The notes: generated by a model from the letters alone, not told the origin. A stretch of DNA of 64,000 bases from Hydractinia symbiolongicarpus (GCF_029227915.1 NC_079879.1:17982001-18046000); one strand, 5' to 3'; counted from the first letter of the stretch, positions 11,072 through 22,824 are shown. Translations and numbers: made by a program.

Positions 11072-11993
11072 TCATTTCAACCATTTCAAAGTAAATTTGT
11101 TACGATGGCGACATTTGTTGATAAGTTCTGTTCTTTTATTTAACAGTCCCCTCGGTTCAGCTCGTATAATTGCTATTTTTTCTGTTAGGCACAAGTCACA
11201 AGTGCGCGCTCCTGTCCTATACGCGCTCCTGTCCTATTGCACGTTTTTCAATACTCCATGAGATTTCAAAGTCTGTTCCGTCGTCTTTTAATCTCCAAAT
11301 TAATTTCGACAATTCGGTTTCGTTTCTGTATTTCTCGTGTCGAAAGGACTTTTTGTGGTTGTTAAATCTTTCTTTAAATTCGCCTTCGCATAAGCCGTAG
11401 TAAAATTCCTTTTTGTCTACGTATTTGACTTCCGCTTTGTAGATGATGCATGCAGCTAAACAGTCACCATTCAGTGGACACTGGGACTTATCCCGGCAAT
11501 TGCAAGGTCGTTGTTTTCGCCTTTCTTCGGAAGTGAGAACTTTTTTATTATGTCCCTTTATGATGTTTCGGATGTTTGTGCTACTTGAATAGCTCAACTT
11601 GAGGGTGTTTTTATTGAAAATTTTATAATATTTGTGATCTTTACTGAAGTTTTTTCTAACAATCTTGAGAAATGATCGTCCAATGTCTGTTTTAACATTT
11701 TTACTGAACGGCGGGTTGAACCAAATTATCTTCCTTTGGCGATTAGGGCGTTGTTTGGGTTTATTCGCGTATGTTATTGTGCTTTCAAATCCGCTGCCGT
11801 AGAGTGAAGCTTCGTATAAAGGCTTTGCGTCATCAAATGCTTTTTTGTTACAGGATGTCGCAATTAATCTTTCATTGACCATCTTCAGAATGGCTTTCAG
11901 TACAGTATTCGGGTGGTTCGAATTAATGTTAATATATAACAGATCGTTGTTGGGTTTCCTGTAGGGTTTGTTGGTTCCTGTATAGACCGACAT
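11072..11993 (-). pseudogene. Penelope-like element: linker and GIY-YIG endonuclease ORF (5' truncated, one 3' frameshift)
   Basis: A 258-codon frame (11993-11217) encodes the C-terminal part of a Penelope-like retroelement protein. PYRKPNN...LYI and SNHP mark the linker after the RT. RKIIWFNPPFS and KIFNKNTLKLSYS follow, then the Cys motif CNCRDKSQCPLNGDC. The GIY-YIG nuclease core is IIYKAEV, FYYGLCEGEFKERF, NHKKSF and LSKLIWRLK. The frame stops at 11217 because a 17-bp unit (GCGCTCCTGTCCTAT core) is tandemly duplicated at 11204-11237. Beyond it another frame carries the family's usual C-terminal pieces CDLCLTEK, LLNKRTEL and CRHRNK to a TGA at 11072. The RT is missing upstream, so this is a 5'-truncated insertion that otherwise decayed little. 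Confidence 0.88.
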
Positions 11994-12147
11994 GTTTGAT
12001 ATCGATAATATTGCTGATCTTTTTTAATATATATAGTCCAACTAACTCATAGATCTCCGCTCCATCGTATGAACCCATTGTTACATGGAAAAGAACGTTT
12101 CCTTTTTTAACCCAAGTTTTTTTGAAAACAAAACATAAAAATAATAT

Positions 12148-12291
12148 ACATATATATAAATTATATATATAAATTATATATACAAATTATATATACAAAT
12201 TATATATATAAATTATATATATAAATTATATATATAAATTATATATATAAATTATATATATAAATTATATATATACATTATATATATAAAC
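12148..12291. repeat. TA-rich minisatellite
   Basis: About ten copies of a 13-14 bp unit built on AAATTATATATAT. It leads directly into the 14-bp satellite. Confidence 0.85.
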
Positions 12292-12297
12292 AAAGAT

Positions 12298-12709
12298 ACT
12301 AAAGATAATATACTAAAGATAATATACTAAAGATAATATACTAAAGATAATATACTAAAGATAATATACTAAAGATAATATACTAAAGATAATATACTAA
12401 AGATAATATACTAAAGATAATATACTAAAGATAATATACTAAAGATAATATACTAAAGATAATATACTAAAGATAATATACTAAAGATAATATACTAAAG
12501 ATAATATACTAAAGATAATATACTAAAGATAATATACTAAAGATAATATACTAAAGATAATATACTAAAGATAATATACTAAAGATAATATACTAAAGAT
12601 AATATACTAAAGATAATATACTTAAGATAATATACTAAAGATAATATACTAAAGATAATATACTAAAGATAATATACTAAAGATAATATACTAAAGATAA
12701 TATACTAAA
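12298..12709. repeat. 14-bp satellite array (about 29 copies)
   Basis: The unit ACTAAAGATAATAT is repeated head to tail about 29 times and is almost perfectly homogeneous; the one clear variant is ACTTAAG near 12620. There are no spacers, so it is not a CRISPR array. Confidence 0.97.
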
Positions 12710-13389
12710 CAATAATAGATAAGATACTAAAAGCCAACCTGATTAAATTTATATACATTAAACAAGTAACATATTAAGCAGGCGATACATAATTTTGAAA
12801 CCAGTAGATGATACAAGATTTATTTTGTCGAAATCGAGTTATTGAATCCAACAAATTTGATCGTTATTATCCTTTTTTGATTCAGATTCTCATTTTGTAT
12901 TTCTTTTTGGAGAGTCTGATTAGTTGAAATTTTTCATTTTGAGTAAACTGATTGGTCATTGTTTTGTTTCACAAATCCAAAAAGTTAGACATATCTAACT
13001 TGTAAAATTTTAAATTGACAAATTGAATTCAACAAGTTGAAACAAAAAGGGTAAACACACAATTAATAAATTTGTCGGACTTGATAATGGTCCTTTTTGT
13101 AAGATTTTTAATTAGTACCTGGGAGTGTAATGTCTTCTTTATATCTGACGTCTTTATTGGCTTATATCGATCACGTGAGCGGGCACTATTTTCCTGTAGC
13201 GACCGCCTACAATCTAAATAATAAAAAAGTAAACAAAGTTTCGTGAAATTTGAACTCTCTAAAATATCGAAATAAAATGTTACAAAAATATATAACCTTA
13301 TGGTTATTTGCATGGACCTCATTGTGTTTGGTTCATGACTCCACAACCTCAGTCGCAATTTTCCCGCAACGCCCGGCTAAACAATTTGC
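12710..13389. other. AT-rich stretch, nothing assigned
   Basis: A 109-codon minus-strand frame (13029-13358) has no recognisable domain and I do not call it a gene. The phrase TTTCATTTTGAG and variants recur near 12900-12960. Confidence 0.35.
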
Positions 13390-13575
13390 CAGTAAACACG
13401 AGACGTCTTAAACACGTCTTTAGAACGTCTTTTAAAGACCAGATGAGACGTCTCTAAGACGTCTCTGACCCGTTTAAAAGCGTAACGCCTAAAGACGTCT
13501 TTAAGAAACGTAAAAAAGACGTCTTTTTGCGACGTGTTAAAGACGTTTTAAAGACGTTTAAGAGACGTTCCCGTA
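13390..13575. repeat. Cluster of GACGTC-type palindromes
   Basis: Within about 180 bases more than a dozen ACGTC/GACGT cores occur, often as AGACGTCT or AAGACGTCTT, separated by short A/T tracts. The unit is degenerate and irregularly spaced (roughly 10-20 bp). It reads the same on both strands, so orientation is undefined. Confidence 0.8.
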
Positions 13576-13996
13576 GGTACCAAAACTAGATACTTACTTT
13601 TAATCACCAAAATATTTTCTTCATTGTGCATTCATATCTCGGGTAAAAACAGGCATTTGCTTTGCTATTCACTTGCTGTTTTATGGAGCACATTATTCCT
13701 TTAACTTCAAAAGTAAACGTCAAATGCAACATTTGTTGAAATGGAACGATGTTCTTTACAAGTTTATTCTATGCGGTCTTTCGAAAGCTGTTTTCATTGT
13801 AAAATGTATCCTTTTTTAGACAAATTTAATTCGAATTTTTGGCTACCTCTGTATAAAAAATTCTGAAATATCAAAAACGATTATTTCTAATCCAATTATT
13901 AGTGTTTACTGGGTTATAAGTCATTATTAGAAAAATATTCTGTGATACCTTGGGTGAGTTCAAGAAAGCTCTTCATGCAAATTAAACACTCAAAGA

Positions 13997-14408
13997 GAAC
14001 TGATAATAAGGCAGTAACAGGGTAGTTAGCCGATAAAATAATTACATATTCGGTGCGTACAGTATAATTAGCCGCTAATAATATATCTAATTATACGATT
14101 GATATCTTTTTTACTTAAATTTCCAAAATTTTCTTCCTTATCGATCTCCCCATAGCCGTATATATATGGTTCCACATAATGTTGTGCTTCAATTAAAACC
14201 AAAAAAAGAAACAAGAAACGACTGTGCAAAAAAGTTGTCAATTTTACTGTTAAACAACGCACCATTCCTATTTCAAGAAAAAATGGGAAAGACATAGTCA
14301 GCTGTGAAGAGCACAAAGAGGCCTTTAACGGCTTATTATACTGTGCGCAACGTATAATTATCCTGCATTTACTAGCTATAAATTCTGCTACAGGCTAATT
14401 ATCAGTTC
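13997..14408. mobile_element. Terminal-inverted-repeat element, unclassified
   Basis: The ends are GAACTGATAAT and ATTATCAGTTC. Further inside, TGCGTACAGTATAATTAGCCG pairs with CGGCTTATTATACTGTGCGCA, giving imperfect arms of about 80-90 bp. A minus-strand frame of 82 codons inside shows no transposase motif. No clear target duplication is visible, so the superfamily is unknown. Confidence 0.65.
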
Positions 14409-14464
14409 ACTCTGACTATTTCGTGCAGGCAACAATAAACTTTTGTCACGCATAGACGATTTTT

Positions 14465-14865
14465 TCGTTACTACTTTAAGAAGGTAATTAATACCTCTAA
14501 AAAGATTTTGAGGTCATTGTTGTTGCTTAGACTGTCTTTATGTGCAATGAACTTGTATGTTTCTATTCAAGGATATAGCTAGCTAGTTCAAACAGTTTAA
14601 AGTTCATTTTATTAGAAAGTTTGAGTTTAAAGCAAGGTAAGTATTTATGTCGAATAATTCACGGATATCCAATATATGTATGAAAATTTTCTGTCATTTA
14701 CTTAAAACATCATAATTGGATGCCCAATATGATGTTTAAGATGATTTAATTTGTTGTTTTTTTTGTCCTTAGTGATTATAAGCTTTTCCACCGCCATTAG
14801 CTCGTCTTTCGTGTAAGTCACTAAAGCCGAAAACCAACAGCCGATTCGTAGTCCCTTAAACAAAA
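14465..14865 (-). repeat. Dispersed repeat, inverted partner of 20722-21110
   Basis: Read on minus, this stretch matches 20722-21110 over nearly 400 bases. Shared phrases include CTGTTGGTTTTCG, GACTTTAGTGACTT, ATCATATTGGGCATCCAA and AGAGGTATTA. The two copies face each other across the Cys-rich gene. No coding function is evident. Confidence 0.75.
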
Positions 14866-14869
14866 TATT

Positions 14870-16650
14870 GTACCGTGTGCATGTAAACATATTTTACTTC
14901 AGAATTATTATTTCCTTAAAAAAATTTAATAGTCAGAGAAAAAAGATTGCTGGTGTCAGTAAGTTGCAATATCGTTTCACTTTGCTGTTGTGCACATGTA
15001 AACAAACATTGTACAGGATTATGTTTTTCTTCATTTTCATTGTCCAAAATGCTAAAGCACGGGTGCAAAAGTCGGACTAGTTCAACTTTTCTATTTGCGC
15101 TGAGTCAGCGGCAGTTTCTTGTTTAGAACAACAGAGAATAATTACTTCATGGTAAAAAAACTACGACCAACTGGCAAGGCAATGCATCAACTCCTTGGTT
15201 GCTGCCAAGGCGTGAAAAGAACGTAAAAAGTGCGCGCATGGTGATCAGCAATCTCGATACAACGACTGAAAGCATCAAAAGAAAATATCAGGACGTAAAG
15301 AATGCCTAAGTGGGTCAATATGTGAGCATGGCAAAACAAGAACTTGGTTGTAGTTATCTTTATGTTTATGAACAAAACAAATAAAGACACATATGCAGAG
15401 AATATGGCAGGGGTTTTGCGAGCATGTTACGATAAGGTTAAGGTGCAAAAGCTGTAAGGTGTAAAGTATGTGTGAATATGGTAAACGGAAGTGTAAATGT
15501 CCTAATTGCGATCCAATAGGGCATCAATAGACCTATTGTGTTCAACCTGAAACCCTAGCCTGATATTCTTTACGGCTATTCATCAAATAGTTAAAGCCAT
15601 TGCATCCCTTATTAACTTCAAAGTCTATGTCCCAATCAGATTTATCGGAGGAATCGTCATCTCTATCCTTGACGTACATTCTCGGGTATAAAGTCACCGA
15701 CGAACATTTTTTCACACTTCTACAGTGCAAACAAATGACTTATTATTTTATTATTATTAGTCCCAAATTTTGCTGGAAACAAGGTTTCGTTAAAAATAAA
15801 TTTCGCGGGAATTTAATTTTGCGAATGACGGAACTAAAAGTATTTGTGAGAACATACTTTTCCTCATAGCCTTAGTGGCAATTAAAGAATTTCAAAGCAC
15901 AAAAATTCCCTAAATTTAATTATCAGAAAAATTTTATTTCATTATGGCAACCTTTGGTACTTAAACTTTGACAATTTAGACAAAAAAAATAGGAAAGTAG
16001 CAAACGTTTTTCTTACTACTACTTGTACTTTACACTTTCTTCTTCAAAAAGTTCGTTAAAAAATGCAGTATTTTTAAAAATAGTTAAATCAAAGAAGACG
16101 GAGACAGGATGCATACGATTTTAACGAAAGCCTGAGAAACCAGAATTTAATTTACTTACAGAATTTCCCTTCCTCAGATCTGCTTTAGGTAGACATTATT
16201 AAGTGGGGGTGGGGGCGAGAACTTCATCAGTCAAGAAAAACCTTTAAGCGCATGGAAAAGTTTAGAACATTAGATTATTCATTAAATCAATTTCATAATT
16301 GTTTTTTTTTTTGAATTGTTGAAAAATTTATGTTTCATAAGAAACTTTTATTAAAATGGAAACAAGGTGGAGAATAAAGTGATATAAAATATTGATTTCA
16401 TTGTATGATATACATAGGAAGTAAACATTATTTTAATTTCCATTTGAAGTCAGCAGGGTGTTATGTTTTCAGAGGTGAAGGATACAAAATTAAATCCTGT
16501 TTCTTTCTGTACAAAGTATTTTACAAGGTATTATTGTTCTTATGATAGTTGTACAGGATAAATGCTGTTTGTGAGCGAAAGTTCCCCATGAAAAAAATTT
16601 TAGTACAAACTGAGAGGGAAGGATAATTATTTCTTTCTTCTTTTATTACA

Positions 16651-16681
<31 letters not shown>

Positions 16682-17179
16682 ATTACACAACATCAAGAAA
16701 TCAAGAATGCAAAAAGCCTTTCAGAAGCAACAAATAAATGTGAACTGTTCATCACTATAATTTAAAGTATGATTGAGCAGTGATACTCGATAGAAACAAT
16801 TATATGTTATATGACATGAAGAACGGAAAAAGTACAGAAATAGCAAAAAAAAAGTTTAACGGAGTTTATAATTAAACATAAAAGCGCTCACATATCGTCG
16901 TATTACGTTGCATATAGTCTTTGATGCTTAATTCCTTAAATTTTTGCGCTCCTTGTATTTTACGGACACCAAATTCTCGCGTCCCCATCTCAATTTTGTA
17001 TTTACTCAAAATACTTCAGCCCATCTGTCAACATAGAACCACCTAATTTCAATTAATTATGGCTTACACCTAATGTATTGCAAAACAAGTGAAAAGAATG
17101 TAATCGTCAGAATCAAGGGAATTGAGGTATAAATAATTTTTTCACTCCACTAATCTGGTTAACTAATAGAAAAATAAAG
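14870..17179. other. Downstream flank of the Cys-rich gene, no gene seen
   Basis: Several short frames lie here (for example 15187-15390, 15542-15730 and 15600-15869) without domains. Around 15465-15520 a reading CEYGKRKCKCPNCD hints at a Cys-rich repeat fragment but is too short to call. An (AAAT)n tract lies at about 16646-16682. Confidence 0.35.
16646..16682. repeat. (AAAT)n microsatellite
   Basis: About nine tandem AAAT units. Confidence 0.9.
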
Positions 17180-17185
17180 TTTATT
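17180..17185 (-). terminator. Polyadenylation signal AATAAA of the Cys-rich gene
   Basis: On minus, AATAAA occurs about 24 nt after the TGA stop of the gene at 17209-19979, so the 3' UTR is very short. Confidence 0.6.
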
Positions 17186-17208
17186 TTTGTACAAAAAATA
17201 ATTATTTT

Positions 17209-19979
17209 TCACTGCTTTTCTTCTTCGGCAACGTTTTTTGTCGATTGTGACGATTTGGAACATTTACACATGTTTTTATCTTGAGATTCACAGTTGCAGT
17301 TGGAGGAATGCGTATTAGACATTATTGGTCCAGCAGCCTGCATAAAACATTCTGGAGGACAAGATTCAATTGTTGGGCATTGCGGAGGGCAGTAATTCGG
17401 TAACTGTGGCAGTGATTGCTGGAACATTGGACTTGACATGACGAGAGGGATGGTTATAACTTGAGGTTGCTGCGGTACCATCTGTGATAGTAGCATCTCA
17501 GGAGAAAAATAATACTTTGTCGTTTGTGTGCATCCAGGGGGACAGTTTACAAAACAAGGTTGCGGACATTGCGGCACTGGGAACGGGGCTGACAATGTTG
17601 GGCATCCGGCTGGACAGGATGAAGGGGGACAAGGTTGTGGGCACAATTGAGGTGGTAAAGGACTTTGAACTGGAAGAATAGAAGTAACGGGACATCCCGA
17701 TGGACAAGACTGTATTGGACACGGCCTGGGGCACAACTTAGGCTGCTTTGAAGCGGTTTGTGGACATCCTGATGGACATGATGGTAACTGGCATGGCTGA
17801 GGACACATTTGGGTTGGTTCAGGCGTAGGTTGACAACCATTTGGACATGATGGTGCTTGACATGGTGTTGGGCATATTTGATGCAAAATTTGATCAATTT
17901 GAGGTTGTATCTGATTGAAAGTTTGCTGCAATATTTGCTGTATATTTTGTTGAAGCTGACATCCAGGCGGACAACTATTAGGTAAACATGGAGTTGGACA
18001 AGTTTGGGTAGGTGATAGAACCTGGTTAAAGTAGTTTGAATTTCTCTGGCAGCCCATCGGGCACATGACGCCTTGACATGGCTGTGGACATGAGGACGGA
18101 TTTGTATTCATTGTCGTTGGACAACCAGATGGACAAGATGGCGGAAGACAGGGCTGAGGACACATTTGTTGTGGAGATGGTAATGACGAAACAGCACACC
18201 CTGTTGGACAAAATGGTGATATACAAGGTTGAGGACACGAAGTTGGTACTGAAGTCATTGTTTGTGGACAACCAACGGGACATGATGGAGGTTGACACGG
18301 TTGTGGGCACATTTGCTGGATCATTACTTCAGGGGAGAAGTAATATCGTGGCGTTGACAAGCACCCAACAGGGCAAGATGGTGCTTGGCATGGTTGTGGA
18401 CAGGAAGACGGCATGGTTGAAGTAGTTTGTGGGCAGCCGATCGGACACGATGGCGGTTGACAAGGCTGGGGACACGTTTGTTGAACCATTATTTCTGGTG
18501 AAAAGTAATATCGTGTTGTAGGAAAGCAACCCATTGGGCATGAAGGTAGTAGGCAAGGTTGAGGACACGAAGTAGGCTGATTATTTGTTCTCTGTACCGT
18601 ACCACAACCAGCTGGACAGCCGGAAGGTGGACAGGGTGATGGGCATGGTGTTTGAGATCCAATATTTTGTATACTATTTCCACTCGAGAGACAACCAGGT
18701 GGGCAGGGATGAGGACAAGGATTTGGACATCCACCAGTTGGAAGCTGTATTGGCAACGCTGGTGGCATTTGGATCGGGGAGGTATTAGATAACGTTATAG
18801 GACAACCAATTGGACAAGATGTTCTGAAGCATGGTCTCGGACATTGGGGTGGATTAGTAGCAGTTGTAAGTGGGCACCCGCTTGGACAGGATTGTCCGCT
18901 GCATGGCTGTGGACACATTTGTTGCATTTGTTGCGGTGATAACTGGGTAACTTGACATCCACTTGGACAAGATTGAGGAAGACATGGATTTGGACATCCG
19001 TTCATTTGTTTTTTAGTGAGCAAACATCCAATCGGGCAATTTGAAAACAAGCATGGTTGTGGACACAATGGTCTTGGAGAAAAAATCGGCAGCGTTGGTG
19101 TTACTGGACAACCACTAGGGCAGTTCGATTGGGGACAATAGTTTGGACACGAGCTTGGCTGATTTGCCTGTTGAGATGCTGGGCACCCTGCCGGACAATT
19201 GCCTGGAACACAATTCAAAGGACATGGCATTTGAGGCATTGGCATTAAGTTCATTTGTTGAGAAACACAAGGATATGGGCATGGCGATTGGCATTGAAAT
19301 GGACAAGGCGGTGCACCCATCACAGGATCCCAACTTTGGGCCAACATATTGTATATAAAAGGATCCACGTTACTTGCGAAACTAGATTGAGGCAATAACT
19401 GATAGCCAAGTCTAGGATCAGTAGTACTTGATATTGGTGGTGCAGGGGGTGGTACCCCCGCCTCTTTTCGGCTTTTCTTGCACTCCTCAAATCTTTTGTC
19501 GACTCCCCCAGGTTTAAATGAACGTATAGTTCCTATAAATGTAAAACATTTAATTTAACATGTGAAGAGTAAACAAATCTCACCTTCCTACCCTGAGTAA
19601 ACCGAACATACACAATCTTGTGAAGTTTGTAACTTACCTTTAATCATCTGACCATTTTCGTGCACGCACCAACATTCCTTATTATGTGGAGCCGAATTTT
19701 GATCACATTGATAAATTTGGTAACTCCCATCCTCATTACATGCAGGCTTTGTCCCTTCAACATTTGTTAATCTACGTAGCTGGCAGTCAGAAACTTGAAG
19801 TTCACGACGGAATATGTCAATTTTACTGCGTAGATTTTCAGTTCGAACCTCCACGTAATCTACGAATTAAAATGTCATTTTTGAAAATGATTTATCAAAT
19901 ATTAGAAGTAACTGTATACTAATATTCACTTACAGTTAAGGAAGAAACAGACTTTGATTAAACACCACCAAATAAACAT
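17209..19979 (-). CDS. Secreted thyroglobulin-domain protein with 23 Cys4 (CPxPC...CPxGC) modules
   Basis: Three exons: 19979-19934, 19859-19638 and 19532-17209. All junctions are GT-AG and keep phase, giving 2592 nt or 863 residues. Exon 1 starts MFIWWCLIKV, a signal-peptide core, so the product should be secreted. Residues about 41-107 are a thyroglobulin type-1 domain with six Cys, including CNEDGSYQIYQC and the hallmark CWCV. Exon 3 encodes a short Pro-rich linker and, from residue about 166, 23 modules of the form CPxPC-x4-CPxGC joined by 8-40 residue Gln/Pro/Thr linkers. YYFSPE recurs three times in these linkers. The tail is Cys/Lys/Ser-rich (NCNCESQ, MCKCSK). I know no named family with this architecture. 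The dense disulphide modules with Pro recall cnidarian capsule-wall Cys-rich domains, but spacing differs and there is no Gly-X-Y collagen. An extracellular matrix or nematocyst structural role is inference. Confidence 0.9.
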
Positions 19980-20721
19980 CTCCACTCTAAAATAAATTTA
20001 TAGACGGTTTAAATAATCAAATTAGTGCACCAAAGAGGGCATCATTTTCATCATTTTATGTTATTTATGTTTTATGAACATCATTGTCGTATTTCCTCTA
20101 TAAAAACAAAAAGCTAACGCGACACCTATCAATGGGAAATTTTAATAAAAATTAAAAAAAAAAAAAAAACCCGAATTTTGGTGCGTGTGGAAATCAGTGA
20201 AGAAGAGGAAATTTTTATAGAGTAGACCCTTCATGACAATAGTTACAGATTCATATTATAGGAAGAACGGTGCATATGTGAGATTATTATAATTAAACTG
20301 GTAAACTTGCACAATATAGCTTCTCGAGTTTTGCCAAGATGATGAACCTTTTGGTTGTCGAGCGATTGCTCTACTGATTGTATTATTTATACAATAATAT
20401 CTCCCAGCACATGCCGTAGACGATATAGGGATATTACCTTCTTAACACATACCACAACTAAAAGGCGTAAGTCTTTCTTTTGACATACCTTTCTACTATT
20501 ACGTACCAACAATATAACATTGAATGAGACACAATCAAAACTAATGTACCAGCTCATCAAAGTTGTCAAGCTAATGTGCAGTCTTACCAGTTTAATGAGC
20601 TTATTGTTATAGAAAATTAACATTTTACTTAATATAGCGCTTTTGAATTTTGCGCATTAGTTAAGTACACATTAGTTTCTTACTGGTGTCAATTTAGATC
20701 GCTGTAATTAAACCTACATTT
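19980..20721. other. Upstream flank of the Cys-rich gene
   Basis: Just upstream of the ATG (minus strand) is TTTATTTTAG followed by AGTGGAGATG, an acceptor-like site only about 8 nt from the start codon. Farther up I see only AT-rich sequence, a poly(A) run near 20155-20170 and chance ORFs. Confidence 0.4.
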
Positions 20722-21110
20722 TTAAGGGGCTGCGAAACAGCTGTTGGTTTTCGACTTTAGTGACTTCCACGAAAGTCGAGCTCATGGCGGTTAAAAAGTT
20801 TATGATCACTGAGGACAAATCAACAACTTAAATCATCTTAAATATCATATTGGGCATCCAAATATCCCTAAAAATGACAAAAAAAGCTCCTTACATATAT
20901 TGGATATCCATAATTTATTGATACAAGTACGTTGCTTTTAACTCAAACTTTTTAATATAATAAGCTTCAAACCTTTTGAATTAGCTAGCTACCTAGCTGA
21001 CTAGTTATATCCTTCAAAATTTTACACAGAAACATAAAAGTTTATTGAGCATAAAGCTAGCCTCAGCAACAATAATCTTTTTAGAGGTATTTATTACCTT
21101 TTTAAGTCTA
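20722..21110 (+). repeat. Dispersed repeat, inverted partner of 14465-14865
   Basis: Plus-strand copy of the repeat at 14465-14865. It ends near AGAGGTATTTATTACCTTTTT. The two copies differ by small indels and substitutions, so neither is recent. Confidence 0.75.
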
Positions 21111-22820
21111 GTATAGCCTAGTATGTTTTTACAAATACAGCTCATCGTGTCCTCTCTGTTTTGTCCTTAAACCAAACTTTCGATTTATTGAGATTTAATA
21201 TATTTTACAGACCGCAGCTTTTATACCGCCAATAAGAATAATAAAGGAAAAATTTTCTTTTATTTAGCAAGTAAAAATAAAAAAGTAGCAAATTCATCTT
21301 AAAAACTTCATCCATAAACAGGTTTTCTAGACGCCTATGTGGTTTTAAAGTGTGTGTAATTTCTACGGTTTACAAAGGCTATTAAATAGGGCCATGCTGA
21401 GGCAATACCAACACTTGACAAATGTGCATAACACATTAGACTAAAAATGTTTTTATTCTGTTTATGTTCTACCATAAATTTTATTTTTTTCATAAAACAT
21501 TTTGTTGCGTTGTATCTCTTTCTTCATGGAAAAAATACAAAAATGTGTAGGATGGATAAGCCTATACACGGGTTTTAAATATCGATAAGGAAAACCATAG
21601 GCTTATACGCGGGTGGGCCTATGCACAGGTAGGCTTACCTAAGAAAGAATTTTATTATAATCCTTTTTTTATATTATTAAACGCCGAGCGCATTAATTCA
21701 ATTGACGAGAACTATTGAAGGTAAAAAACCATGTTAATTTAATTTTCGTAGCAGTTTTTGGTGCTTCAATATATTTAATTTCGTTTTCCATAGAATCTTG
21801 TGTTGCATCTGCTCGATCAAATGATTCCTCTTGATATCTTAAAGACTAAATAGAGTTAGATGGGATTTGTGGTTTGTGAAGCTCATTTAGTTTTCCTTAA
21901 TTGAAACTATTAAATTTTTGCATGATGATGTTACAGTTTGCGAAAAATATTTTGTTTATACTTCGTAATTTTCTTTTTCTACGCCTTAATGTTTTTTATA
22001 AGCCGATACAACATATAGCTATTGCTCAAATTTCTCAACTTTTTTGCAAGAAAAAGTTAGCTACTTTTTTAAAAGAATTTTGTTTATAAAAAAGGCTAAA
22101 AGCTCAAATTAAACACTGAAGAATCATGGCTAGGTTCATGCGACCGACCTTTGATGAATTGTTTTTTTAAAAGATTTTTATTCATCATTGTATGTTGTTT
22201 ACAGAACTTTCCCCATTTCCGTAATTTTGTCTAATTTGGACAAAAGAAAAAACAAATTAACATAGAATCATCTAATAATCATTAGAGGATTATAAGTGTA
22301 ATATTCGTAGAAGTCGTTGGCTCAGATAAAGCACAATTGTTCTAAACAAAAGTACACACTACGAGTTTGAAACATGGGTACTTCAATAACAAGACGAAAG
22401 TTATCTAATGAGAATAACATAAACAAATAATGATACAGCTAGGGTGGTAATTCAATACACAGTTAAATACCTTTTAAATCAAATTTTCGCAGCAGCAACC
22501 ATTAGTTAATTGAGAACATATGATCAATTGTTCATTTACTCTCCTTTCATTGTTGAGGATCACTGAATAATACCAGCTTGAAGCCGCACGCTTGAACGAC
22601 GGTTGCCATACTGAAGTCGATATTTGAGATCTGAGATGTTGTGCATTTGCTGCATTCGTTTATTTCATAATAAAACATTTTTATTTTACATTTGATTACT
22701 TCGATTAAACTTCCGCGTCATGTAATAAAGCTTTAATTAACTGAAGTTTACTAACTTTCGTGCGGTTATTAATTTTTCACTATGTTACAAATTAAAGCTT
22801 GTGTGCAGGGACTTGTTAGG
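21111..22820. other. AT-rich stretch, nothing assigned
   Basis: Short phrases such as AAGCCTATACACGGG and AGGCTTATACGCGGG recur at 21560-21650, perhaps debris of an inverted-repeat element. No gene is supported. Confidence 0.35.
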
Positions 22821-22824
22821 GACT

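Noticed and set aside
12298-12709. Regular short repeats that might suggest a CRISPR array
   Set aside because: Units are contiguous 14-mers with no unique spacers, and the DNA is eukaryotic.
13029-13358. 109-codon minus ORF
   Set aside because: No recognisable domain, no splice context, composition like its surroundings.
15465-15520. CEYGKRKCKCPNCD reading as a Cys-rich zinc-binding repeat
   Set aside because: Under 20 residues with a stop just upstream; too short to separate from chance.
17484-19358. Several ORFs of 60-116 codons on both strands inside the Cys-rich gene
   Set aside because: They are shadows of the repetitive coding exon; only the minus frame with Cys4 modules joins the thyroglobulin exon in phase.
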